DNA of 42,764 bases. Source: Candidatus Kapaibacterium sp. Lineage in GTDB: Bacteria; Bacteroidota; Ignavibacteria; Kapaibacteriales; UBA4661. The position numbers were made by a program, and so were the translations under genes. This document shows, piece after piece, positions 17,874 through 25,793 of the stretch. The notes under the pieces were generated by a model. The model saw only the letters and a list, made by a program, of their open reading frames with translations. It made no database searches and was not told the origin of the DNA. How positions within the stretch are numbered: position 1 is the stretch's first letter; each line of letters begins with the position of its first letter. The stretch spans positions 1 to 42,764 of the forward strand of contig JANYIG010000083.1 of the NCBI GenBank assembly GCA_025358765.1, read 5' to 3'.

Positions 17874-17899
17874 TAATTTTCAGAACTGAATTTCCAGAA

Positions 17900-18262
17900 T
17901 TAACTTCCAGAGAGGAACACCAAAGCAAGAGCAATAGCACCCGGAAGAGCTTGAACCCAGAGAATTTTGGGATTAGCAGTCGCAGCACCAAACACTCCAG
18001 CAATAACAACGCAGCATAAGAAAAAGAGTTTGATAGCGTGTCCGTCCGCACCCAACATTAGCCCCCACACAAGCCCCGCAACCAAAAAACCGTTGTACAA
18101 CCCTTGGTTTGCCGCGAGTGACTTTGAGGCTGTGGCAAATTCCGGCGTAAGACCAAACGCTCGTCGTCCTGCGGGTTTGTCCCACAAAAACATCTCCAAT
18201 ATCATAAAGTAGAGGTGCAACAGCGCCACAAGGGCGACGGCGATAATGGCAGCGATAATCAT
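17900..18262 (-). CDS. DUF1304 family membrane protein
   Basis: This 120-aa protein has four predicted membrane helices. The pattern LHLYFMILEMFLWDKPAGRRAFGLTPEFA, then ANQGLYNGFLVAGL, is characteristic of DUF1304. The biochemical role of the family is unknown. It sits between the DUF1338 and ilvE genes, 64-75 bases from each, on the same strand. Confidence 0.88.
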   Translation of the reverse strand: MIIAAIIAVALVALLHLYFMILEMFLWDKPAGRRAFGLTPEFATASKSLAANQGLYNGFLVAGLVWGLMLGADGHAIKLFFLCCVVIAGVFGAATANPKILWVQALPGAIALALVFLSGS

Positions 18263-18337
18263 AGCGAGCCTTCTAAAATATGGGAGTTTTAGCTCAGAAA
18301 AACAGTTTCTCTGAACCGATACAAAGTTAATTCCACG

Positions 18338-19246
18338 TTAATTTCGTTTTGCTGTTTGGCTTGTATAGGTGCTTTCAAAGATTTTATCGGCGTTCGCAGC
18401 CTCAAATCCCTCGCGGCGCTGTTCACGTTTGAGTTGTGTGTACGGAATATGCGCGAACTCGTCAAGCGGTTTGCGTTCGGCAAATTCTACATAAGAGCCG
18501 GAAATATTGTATTTCATACCGCCCGCAAATTCTGCTTCCATCATTTCCGCCACCGTCGAACTCTGGATGAGCTTCCCATCAGCACTTGCCTTTGCCTTGC
18601 CGCCGGAATCATTCAGTTTGAAACCATTGCGCTCCAGAAAGGCATTAAAGTCTGCAATCGTGTTGTAGCCGTCGGGTAAATTGTGAATCGTCACCGTAAA
18701 ATGATTCAAATAATAACGATTGTACATCACCCACGCGGCGTATTCGCTCTCTTCGGCAAGCCGTGCGAAGTCCTCGTAGCGAGGCGTACGCCAAAGTGGT
18801 TTGTGGAGGAATGCATCCACTTCCACGCCGTTGTCAAGATTGAGCGTGTCGGCAGGGTCGGCGGTAACTTCATCAGTGTACGAATGGATAATACGCTGCG
18901 CCTCGTCCGAAAGGTCGCCCACGCGCAATTCGCTCACGAAAATACGCGGATACTGTGGCTCCGGCGGCGCGTACCAATACGCATTGAGCTTTTTGCCTGC
19001 AAAAAAATACGGGTCGCGTTTTTGGTAGCCGTAATGCAGAAAAATTTTCTCGAACGATTGAATGCCGAGCTGCGGAACACCCATTGTTCGGAAGGCAATA
19101 TGGTCGTTTTCGATGTCATCGCCACTGTTGATAATGCCTTCGCGCACCATTGTGGCGATGACATCCTGCACATCCGGCACACGCTCTTTGTAGCGGCGCA
19201 TCAGACCGTCTAAAATGATGTCGAGATTTGTTCCTGCTTTAGTCAT
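18338..19246 (-). CDS. DUF1338 family protein, 2-oxoadipate dioxygenase/decarboxylase-like
   Basis: The 302-aa product matches DUF1338, whose bacterial member HglS (YdcJ) is an iron-dependent 2-oxoadipate dioxygenase/decarboxylase giving D-2-hydroxyglutarate in lysine catabolism. A vicinal-oxygen-chelate-type metal site is suggested by NDHIAFRTMG (about 44-53), the NHFTVTIHNLP block and GSYVEFAERK near the C-terminus. This protein is shorter than HglS and belongs to the short DUF1338 group also seen in plants, so the exact substrate is open. It begins 12 bases after the stop of the preceding secreted-protein gene. Confidence 0.85.
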   Translation of the reverse strand: MTKAGTNLDIILDGLMRRYKERVPDVQDVIATMVREGIINSGDDIENDHIAFRTMGVPQLGIQSFEKIFLHYGYQKRDPYFFAGKKLNAYWYAPPEPQYPRIFVSELRVGDLSDEAQRIIHSYTDEVTADPADTLNLDNGVEVDAFLHKPLWRTPRYEDFARLAEESEYAAWVMYNRYYLNHFTVTIHNLPDGYNTIADFNAFLERNGFKLNDSGGKAKASADGKLIQSSTVAEMMEAEFAGGMKYNISGSYVEFAERKPLDEFAHIPYTQLKREQRREGFEAANADKIFESTYTSQTAKRN

Positions 19247-19258
19247 AAATTACTGTTT

Positions 19259-19891
19259 TTATTGTATTTTATTGGAAATTAAGCGTGTTTGGCTACTCAC
19301 CATGTTTTTGCCATTCAGAGTGTTGTTGCTGTAATCCAATTGTTGAATCAAACCATACCCAGGCGCGACGTACTCAATAGTTCTGGTAGAAAGAAAAGTG
19401 TATTGCAATTCGTAACATCGAAATGTTCCAGCGGGTACGATAATGTCTTTGTCAATGCTGAGTACTTCAACATCAACAAAGAGGTTTTGTGTACCTGTAG
19501 CGTTCAAACGGGTATATTTTTCGCCCACTTGAGCAGGGTGTTTTATGATACGTATATCTCGGTTTTCAACATATTCGTAGAAGCTACCCGAACGATTAAT
19601 ACAAGGAATCCCTTGCACACCGGGCATGGAAAACTTCAAAATGAAGTAATGTTCTCCACCGACGAGGGTATCTTTATCAACGGACAAAGCAAAAGTACCC
19701 GCAAGTGTATCGCCTGTAGATGAGTATGTTTCTGTTTTGTACTGCCACTGATTCCCCACCGCCAGCGGAAAAGCATCCACTATTTTAGCCGGTTCTGTAG
19801 AAGTTGAGCACCGGACACCAACGAGAAGCGCCGCACAAAACACCATGATAAGTGTACAAAACGGGTGCAAGAGGATTCGTCGTAGATTCAT
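19259..19891 (-). CDS. Secreted or lipoprotein-like protein of unknown function
   Basis: The 210-aa product starts with a signal sequence (LHPFCTLIMVFCAALLVGV) followed by RCSTS. The cysteine may be lipidated, but the -1 Arg departs from the lipobox consensus. The mature part begins with FPLAVGNQWQYKTETYSSTG, a start seen in many uncharacterised beta-sheet envelope proteins of Bacteroidota, and continues with alternating strands. No catalytic motif is seen. It is transcribed just ahead of the DUF1338 gene. Confidence 0.72.
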   Translation of the reverse strand: MNLRRILLHPFCTLIMVFCAALLVGVRCSTSTEPAKIVDAFPLAVGNQWQYKTETYSSTGDTLAGTFALSVDKDTLVGGEHYFILKFSMPGVQGIPCINRSGSFYEYVENRDIRIIKHPAQVGEKYTRLNATGTQNLFVDVEVLSIDKDIIVPAGTFRCYELQYTFLSTRTIEYVAPGYGLIQQLDYSNNTLNGKNMVSSQTRLISNKIQ

Positions 19892-19953
19892 TATTGGATA
19901 CTGGTTCTTGTGATAATTTTTTGTTGTCTATTTCCATCGCAATGCAAAAATGC

Positions 19954-20712
19954 TCAAAGTCTTACCCAGCCTAATGTTGCAGGAATGGCAATTTTGGGAT
20001 GTTCATTAGGAATATACATCTTATTCGCACTATGAGGCGCACGGAATGTGGAATAATCAGACAAGTTGATATTCACATCATGAATACTTACTTCAGCTTG
20101 AATGATAGGGCGATATTTTGCAATAATTCCTTGTGCGCCTCTCAATACATCAGCTTCTGCCCCTTCCGCGTCAATCTTCAGGTAATCAAATCGTTCTAAG
20201 CCCTCCCAAACAAAAAGATCATCTAACTTGACCGTCAATGTCGAGAACGACGAGGCTTGCGTATCACTTTGTTTCAAACTAAAAGAATGGGGTTTCCCAC
20301 TATTCATCCAGAATGTTGCTGTCTTGGTGCTATCTCCAGCACAGAAATTTCGCAAGCGTACGTTAGAAAAACCGTTTGCTTGCACACTGTGATACAAGGT
20401 AGCAAGCACGTCGGGAAAGGGTTCCAATGACAAAACAACACCCGCATTACCACCAAAATGTTTGGCAGCTTTCAGGCTATAAATCCCAGTATTCGCTCCA
20501 ACGTCAACTAACACGCCTGTTGAATCTAAAAACTTTTCCAAATGCTGAAATTCAGGTTCTATCAACTCACGCAACACGTAGATGCCGCGCCCACCAAAGC
20601 CTGCGCGGTTTTTGCCATACACCACTGCGCCATTGTCTAAGCGCGACTTGAGTAACCAGTCATGTGGTGTTAGTGCTACACGCACTTTGCGAAGGAATTC
20701 TTGCATTGGCAT
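19954..20712 (-). CDS. FkbM family methyltransferase
   Basis: The 252-aa protein has an S-adenosylmethionine-binding motif I, VLVDVGANTGIYSLKAAKHF (about 68-87), an acidic motif LSLEPFPDVLATL, and the FkbM motif FDYLKIDAEGAEADVLRGA. FkbM-type enzymes O-methylate natural products, glycans or lipids. The neighbours do not reveal its substrate. It lies 51 bases downstream of gatB and 62 bases before the secreted-protein gene. Confidence 0.9.
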   Translation of the reverse strand: MPMQEFLRKVRVALTPHDWLLKSRLDNGAVVYGKNRAGFGGRGIYVLRELIEPEFQHLEKFLDSTGVLVDVGANTGIYSLKAAKHFGGNAGVVLSLEPFPDVLATLYHSVQANGFSNVRLRNFCAGDSTKTATFWMNSGKPHSFSLKQSDTQASSFSTLTVKLDDLFVWEGLERFDYLKIDAEGAEADVLRGAQGIIAKYRPIIQAEVSIHDVNINLSDYSTFRAPHSANKMYIPNEHPKIAIPATLGWVRL

Positions 20713-20763
20713 CTTCGTTTATGGTAAGATAATATCACAGCAAACATCCGCCGACTTCTCTCT

Positions 20764-22239
20764 TCAAGCATCCAAGCGCTCTTGTAGCAGTTTTGTCACG
20801 ATTTTCGGATTTGCCTTGCCTTGTGTGTTTTTAAGCGCTTGCCCGACAAAAAAGCCCATGAGGCTTTTTTTGCCCTCACGGTAACGACCAACTTCATCGG
20901 GGTTTTCGCTCAAAAGTGCTTCCACTATTTCGATGATGAACGAATTGTCGGAAACTTGCATCAAGCCTCGTTCTTCGACTACTTTTTTTGGCGATTTCCC
21001 TTCCAGCACTTCAGGGAAAATTTCTTTGGCAATCTTACTGCTAATCATCTCCGATGCCAGCAAATCTGCCATTTCCGCGATATATGCTGGTGGTAGCGTC
21101 AGTTCGTTTGCCGTGATTTTTTTCTCCGACAAAATCCGCATCACGTCGGTCATAATCCAGTTACTGACAAGCTTATAGCGGTCAGTTGTTTTTTCGGAGA
21201 GCGCCGCAGAAGCATCCTCGAAGTATTGCGCAAGCGATTGTTCTTGGGTGAGGATGCCCGCATCGTAGCCCGGAAGTCCGAAGTCGCGCACAAAACGGCG
21301 TTTGCGTTGCAACCCCAATTCCGGCAAGCGCGAACGAATCTCGTCCAACCACACCTGCGGAACGCGAATTGGCGGCAAATCCGGTTCGGGGAAGTAGCGA
21401 TAATCGTGTGCCTGTTCTTTGGAGCGCTGCGGTTTCGTGGTTTGGCTACCGGCATCCCAGCCGCGTGTTTCTTGCACAACGGCTCCGCCGGACTCTACAA
21501 TCCCAATCTGGCGCTCTATCTCGTGTTCAATAGCTTTTTCCACGTTGCGGAAACTATTCATATTTTTCACTTCAGCTTTTGTTCCGAACTCCTTCTGCCC
21601 AATCGGACGGATGGAAACATTCGCGTCGCATCGGAACGAACCTTCCTCCATATTACCGTCGCAAATGCCCAAGTAAAGCAACGTCTGGCGGATTTGCGTC
21701 AGGTATGCCACTGCTTCTTGTGCAGTGCGGATATCCGGCTCGCTCACAATCTCTATCAGCGCCACACCAGCACGGTTCAGGTCAACAAGCGTGTCAATAT
21801 CGAGGTCGTGGATGGATTTGCCCGCGTCCTCCTCGATGTGAATGCGCGTGATGCCAATGCGCTGCGTTTTTGAGCCGTCGCCTTTCGTGTCAAGCTCAAT
21901 TTCCACATAACCGTCGTAGCAGATTGGCTCGTCGAACTGCGAGATTTGGTAGCCTTTCGGAAGGTCGGGATAAAAATAATGTTTGCGGGCGAAAAGGGAA
22001 ATCGGGCGAATGGAGCAATTCGTCGCAAGCCCCATACAGATAGAGTACTCCACAACTTCTTTGTTCAACACGGGCAGTGTTCCCGGATGCCCAAGCGAAA
22101 GCGGAGAAATATTTGTGTTCGGCGGCAAACCAAATTCTGTTGAATCGCCACAAAAGATTTTGCTTTTGGTAAGGAGTTGCGCGTGGACTTCCAAGCCAAT
22201 GACGGCTTCGTATTTTGTTCCCAAGAGTTCTGATGCCAT
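20764..22239 (-). CDS. gatB: Asp-tRNA(Asn)/Glu-tRNA(Gln) amidotransferase subunit B
   Basis: This 491-aa protein begins MASELLGTKYEAVIGLEVHAQLLTKSKIFC and contains SLGHPGTLPVLNKEVVEYSI, KNMNSFRNVEKAIEHEI and DYRYFPEPDLPPI, all canonical for GatB. It ends with a GatB/YqeY tail domain (FFVGQALKNTQGKANPKIV). GatB binds mischarged Glu-tRNA(Gln) or Asp-tRNA(Asn) and activates it for amidation with GatA and GatC. The start at 22239 fits the family; a longer open frame upstream reads into the intergenic space. gatA and gatC are not in the window. It is the first gene of the 17-gene minus-strand run. Confidence 0.97.
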   Translation of the reverse strand: MASELLGTKYEAVIGLEVHAQLLTKSKIFCGDSTEFGLPPNTNISPLSLGHPGTLPVLNKEVVEYSICMGLATNCSIRPISLFARKHYFYPDLPKGYQISQFDEPICYDGYVEIELDTKGDGSKTQRIGITRIHIEEDAGKSIHDLDIDTLVDLNRAGVALIEIVSEPDIRTAQEAVAYLTQIRQTLLYLGICDGNMEEGSFRCDANVSIRPIGQKEFGTKAEVKNMNSFRNVEKAIEHEIERQIGIVESGGAVVQETRGWDAGSQTTKPQRSKEQAHDYRYFPEPDLPPIRVPQVWLDEIRSRLPELGLQRKRRFVRDFGLPGYDAGILTQEQSLAQYFEDASAALSEKTTDRYKLVSNWIMTDVMRILSEKKITANELTLPPAYIAEMADLLASEMISSKIAKEIFPEVLEGKSPKKVVEERGLMQVSDNSFIIEIVEALLSENPDEVGRYREGKKSLMGFFVGQALKNTQGKANPKIVTKLLQERLDA

Positions 22240-22471
22240 AACGTAAAAAGCGTTGAATATGCATTGTGTGTTGACCTCTAAGATACAAAATGTCCGCCAA
22301 GAAACCAACGTGCAGAATGCAAAGGCAAAACGCGCCACTGGCAAAGTAGATACACGCTTGCAGCATACAACCACCGATAATCATGGCAACCAGTGGTATT
22401 CCGATTGTCAATATTTCCACAGCTTATCCGTATTTTCGAGAAAGATGTCTTTTTTCACCTTCGTAATTCTC

Positions 22472-23854
22472 ATGCCCCATCTCCATGAACGTCATGAAAC
22501 CGTTACCGTCGTTGGCGCAGGATTGGTCGGCACGTTAGCGGCTATTATGCTCGCACAGCGCAACTATACCGTCCATGTTTTCGAGCGCCGCCCAGATTTG
22601 CGGATAACGCCTGCTGACCGAGGGCATTCCATTAACATGGCGCTGTCGCATCGTGGCAGACGCGCTTTGGAAGCCGCGTGCGTAGCAACTGATGTGGAAA
22701 GCGTTGGCATTCCCATGTACGGACGTATGATTCACAACCTCGACAGCTCCGTCGTGTTTCAACAATATGGCAAAGTGGACGAGGCGATTTATTCTGTGTC
22801 ACGCGCCAAACTCAATGCAACGCTTTTAGATTACGCCGCACAGCTTCCCAACGTCCATTTGCACTTTGACCAACGGTTTATGGATGCCACATTTGATACG
22901 GCAACCGCTCAGTTTCAGGATGGAACCGGCTCTGTGCGAACGGTTGAAGCAGACCACATCATCGCTGCGGACGGTGCCTATTCGTCGGTGCGCTTCAAAA
23001 TGCAAAAACTCGACCGCTTTAATTACGAACAGTTGTACCTTGAACACGGCTATAAAGAACTTGCCATTCCTGCGAACGCAACAGATAGGAATAATAAATG
23101 GCGCATCGAGCAAAACGCCCTCCACATCTGGCCTCGAGGGAAGTATATGCTTGTCGCGCTGCCCAACCTTGACGGCTCGTTCACGTGTACGCTGTTTTTG
23201 CCGTTTGAAGGCGAACCGTCGTTTGAGCGCCTCGCAAGCGGTGAACTCGTGCAGCAGTTTTTCACGGAAGTTTTTCCGGACACAGCTCCTCTGATGCCGC
23301 GTTTGTTGGATGATTTCGCGCACAACCCCACATCCTCCCTTGTCACCATCAAATGCGCTCCATGGACGTATCGTGACAAAATAGCGCTCGTGGGTGATGC
23401 CGCGCACGCAATTGTACCGTTCTATGGACAAGGCATGAATTCTGGCTTTGAGGATTGTCAGATATTGATGGAGTGCTTAGACGCGCACAACCATGATTGG
23501 AGCGTAGCACTCCACGAATACCACACGCTCCGCAAAGCCAATGGTGATGCTATCGCGCAGTTAGCAAGGCAGAATTTTGTAGAAATGAGCGAAAAAGTAG
23601 CTGACCCGAAATTTTTACTCCGTAAAAAAATCGAGAAGCGTATTCACGAACTGTATCCTGACACGTTTTTACCAGTCTATTCAATGGTGACGTTCTCGCA
23701 TGTTCCCTATGTGGATGCTATGCAGGAAAACAAACGTCAGGACGCACTGTTCGAGCGAATTATGGCGCTACCAAAAATTGAACAACAATGGACGGAAGAG
23801 GAAGGGGAGATGTTTATTCGGCGTTGTGTCGAAGAGTTGTACGCACAGAAATGA
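22472..23854 (+). CDS. kmo: Kynurenine 3-monooxygenase
   Basis: The 460-aa protein is a FAD-dependent aromatic hydroxylase. It has the dinucleotide motif VTVVGAGLVGTLAAIMLAQR, the KMO-type segment RGHSINMALSHRGRRALE, and the second FAD motif LVGDAAHAIVPFYGQGMNSGFEDC. KMO converts kynurenine to 3-hydroxykynurenine with NADPH and O2, en route to quinolinate and NAD or in tryptophan degradation. The ATG at 22472 is preferred because the FAD fold starts ten residues later; 22445 is a possible alternative. It is divergent from gatB, and no other kynurenine-pathway gene is in the window. Confidence 0.94.
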   Translation: MPHLHERHETVTVVGAGLVGTLAAIMLAQRNYTVHVFERRPDLRITPADRGHSINMALSHRGRRALEAACVATDVESVGIPMYGRMIHNLDSSVVFQQYGKVDEAIYSVSRAKLNATLLDYAAQLPNVHLHFDQRFMDATFDTATAQFQDGTGSVRTVEADHIIAADGAYSSVRFKMQKLDRFNYEQLYLEHGYKELAIPANATDRNNKWRIEQNALHIWPRGKYMLVALPNLDGSFTCTLFLPFEGEPSFERLASGELVQQFFTEVFPDTAPLMPRLLDDFAHNPTSSLVTIKCAPWTYRDKIALVGDAAHAIVPFYGQGMNSGFEDCQILMECLDAHNHDWSVALHEYHTLRKANGDAIAQLARQNFVEMSEKVADPKFLLRKKIEKRIHELYPDTFLPVYSMVTFSHVPYVDAMQENKRQDALFERIMALPKIEQQWTEEEGEMFIRRCVEELYAQK

Positions 23855-24015
23855 AGGTAAAAGCTGGAGCTGTGGAAAATGTGGGGATAAGAAGTTTGTA
23901 CAAAAGGTGTGTTAGGAGAAATTTAATTTCGTCTTTTGGTGAACTTTCGTATTTTTAAAGGTTGTGTGAGGAATTTTTGATAAAGCGTTTCGTTTTGAAA
24001 CAGTTTTATCAATTA

Positions 24016-24045
24016 TTTTTGTCTGTACACTTTTTGTCTGTACAC
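24016..24045. repeat. Perfect 15-bp tandem duplication
   Basis: The unit TTTTTGTCTGTACAC occurs twice back to back (24016-24030 and 24031-24045). Two identical copies suggest a recent slippage duplication. The core TGTACA is palindromic. Confidence 0.9.
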
Positions 24046-24316
24046 TCGCCGAAACTTTCATCTTAATGCTTCGAGCATTATTCGGTTCTGCTTCAAGTTC
24101 TCTTGAATCTTTTGTTGCAATCGCGTTTAGCATGTGTTGATTCAGGTCATAGATTCTCACTCTGAATCACTGCCGACACGATTGCCGTTGTTCTTTGATA
24201 ATATTTTTGACGTTTTTTGATGAGGTGTTGCTCTAAAACGAGACTCCTAACAAATACCTGCAACAAGTTGACTGCTTTAGTGATTTCTTGAATTTACTCG
24301 AAAATTTTACCGTTTT

Positions 24317-24338
24317 TCAAAACCCTATCAAAACCCTA
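24317..24338. repeat. Perfect 11-bp tandem duplication
   Basis: TCAAAACCCTA is repeated exactly at 24317-24327 and 24328-24338, 15 bases before the ribosome site of the small leader ORF. Confidence 0.9.
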
Positions 24339-24363
24339 ATTAACTTTTTCTCAGGAGGAAATT

Positions 24364-24462
24364 ATGCAAACGCCATGCCAAAAGCCGATTCTATCGAGAG
24401 TGACCCCATCAAGTCCTCATGGTTCCGCGCTCGCATGGCAGCCGTGTAAGTGTCTCTTGTGA
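24364..24462 (+). CDS. Putative 32-aa leader peptide
   Basis: An ATG at 24364 is preceded at five bases by a perfect AGGAGG (24353-24358), one of the best ribosome sites in the window. The frame encodes 32 residues, starts MQTPCQKPILSRV and ends WQPCKCLL, with three cysteines. It resembles no family I know. The stop codon lies inside the first arm-loop boundary of a hairpin (24456-24472), and the NlpC/P60 gene follows 84-90 bases later. A regulatory leader peptide is plausible, as is a small protein gene. Confidence 0.4.
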   Translation: MQTPCQKPILSRVTPSSPHGSALAWQPCKCLL

Positions 24463-24503
24463 GACCCACAAGACGGTTTGTGCAGTGTTCCGTACCGCAC
24501 AAG
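24456..24503 (+). promoter_or_regulatory. Attenuator-like alternative stem set
   Basis: Four short segments can pair in alternative ways: CTTGTG (24456-24461) with CACAAG (24467-24472); CACAA (24467-24471) with TTGTG (24478-24482); TTGTGC (24478-24483) with GCACAA (24497-24502). The 1:2 and 3:4 versus 2:3 scheme resembles leader-peptide attenuators. The stems are only 5-6 bp, and a T-run (24519-24523) follows segment 4 at 16 bases, so a classical terminator is not obvious. Confidence 0.35.
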
Positions 24504-24552
24504 CTGTGAACAACTGACTTTTTCGCACACTTAAAACGACGGAGGTATGATG

Positions 24553-25563
24553 ATGAAACGACTTAACAGCACCCTTTGGATGATTGTTACAGGACTCGTG
24601 ACGATTTGTTTATTGATTCCCTCGCTGCCGCTCGAAGCCGCCTCGAAAATCAAAAAGAAGATCTCTTCAGTCAAACGCTCTTCGGTAAAAAAATATACCA
24701 AGAAGTACAGCAAAAAATATGCTTCTCATAAGCGCAAACGCCGTTCAGGGGTAGGGTGCAATGTGACAGTTGGAAGAATGCAAGCTTTGGCTTATCTTCA
24801 ATCCAGCAAAGAACTTGCAGCACTCGCATCGCTGGAATATCGTCCCGACCCAAATCTGCAAGATTTTATCAATAACGACAGTGAAGAGCTTTCCGACAGC
24901 GATGGTTTTGTTGATGATGAAGACATGGATGAAGCAACTATTGAGAATGAAAACGATATTGCCACATTCAAAGCGGATACACGTTCGTTTCAAAAATTGT
25001 GGTTGTCGTACATGAAAGACATTGACGGCACGGAAGAAGATGACGATGCTCGCCAGCAACAAATGATTGCAGGGAGTATTGAGAAGAAAGATTTGATGAG
25101 CCACATCCTTAGCTGGATTGGTACGACCTATTATTATGGTGGCACGAGCCGCAGCGGAATTGATTGTTCAGCTTTTACGGGTTCTATCTATCGTGGTGCT
25201 GGTGAAATCGTGCTTCCACGCACAGCAGCTCAACAATCTACGGTTGGCGAACATGTAAAAAGCACAGAATTGCGATTGGGTGACTTAGTATTTTTCAACA
25301 CGCGCCGTGCGGTCTATGTTTCTCACGTTGGTGTGTATCTTGGTGACAACCTGTTTGCTCACGCAAGTTCGCGCTACGGTGTCACGGTTTCATCCTTACA
25401 AACCGAATACTACAAAACGCGATTCCTTGGTGCTAAACGTTTGCGCTCTGATGATTTACAGCTTCTGGCTATACCCGGAAAAGCTGTATCATTGTTGCAT
25501 AATGTCTTTCGTATTCCATCATTAGCAAAACATTCTAAAACGACCCTTGTAGGAGCCGAATAA
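24553..25563 (+). CDS. Secreted NlpC/P60 cell-wall endopeptidase
   Basis: The 336-aa product has a signal peptide (LWMIVTGLVTICLLIPSLPLEAAS), a lysine-rich basic stretch (about 32-66) with KKYTKKYSKKY, an acidic stretch (about 109-138) and a C-terminal NlpC/P60 domain (about 180-290). Catalytic residues are Cys205 in GIDCSAFTGSIYRGAG, His258 in VSHVGVYLGDNLFAH and probably His270. Such enzymes cut peptide links in peptidoglycan in the periplasm. Three ATGs follow each other (24547, 24550, 24553); the third has the best distance (7 bases) from GGAGG at 24541-24545. Confidence 0.92.
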   Translation: MKRLNSTLWMIVTGLVTICLLIPSLPLEAASKIKKKISSVKRSSVKKYTKKYSKKYASHKRKRRSGVGCNVTVGRMQALAYLQSSKELAALASLEYRPDPNLQDFINNDSEELSDSDGFVDDEDMDEATIENENDIATFKADTRSFQKLWLSYMKDIDGTEEDDDARQQQMIAGSIEKKDLMSHILSWIGTTYYYGGTSRSGIDCSAFTGSIYRGAGEIVLPRTAAQQSTVGEHVKSTELRLGDLVFFNTRRAVYVSHVGVYLGDNLFAHASSRYGVTVSSLQTEYYKTRFLGAKRLRSDDLQLLAIPGKAVSLLHNVFRIPSLAKHSKTTLVGAE

Positions 25564-25793
25564 TCAACAGTTTTACCTTTTGATACCCCGACTCATCGCT
25601 CAGTATCGTGATAAAGATCCCGTCCAAAAATTGCATCATTTGCATATATTGAATACGGTTCAGAACCATACAATGAGATTTTGCTCATATCGGTTTGAAA
25701 CTGTCTTCACCAATTGCTGCCTGTAGTTTTCGGATAGGAACTTGAATCAGATTCTATACTGGACGGTGAGTTTTTTATTTCCGCCAGCCCCTC

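Larger units (their letters stand above)
23855..24546. other. Long leader/intergenic region upstream of the NlpC/P60 gene
   Basis: This 692-bp stretch is AT-rich and contains two perfect tandem duplications (24016-24045 and 24317-24338), a 32-codon ORF with a strong ribosome site (24364-24462) and alternative hairpins (24456-24503). An 82-codon minus-strand frame (23912-24160, GTG start) is lysine/threonine-rich and covers the first duplication as repeated VQTKS; I do not support it as a gene. Confidence 0.6.

Noticed and set aside
23912-24160. 82-codon minus-strand frame with GTG start
   Set aside because: Low-complexity Lys/Thr-rich product, no ribosome site; its repeat of VQTKS only reflects the DNA tandem duplication.
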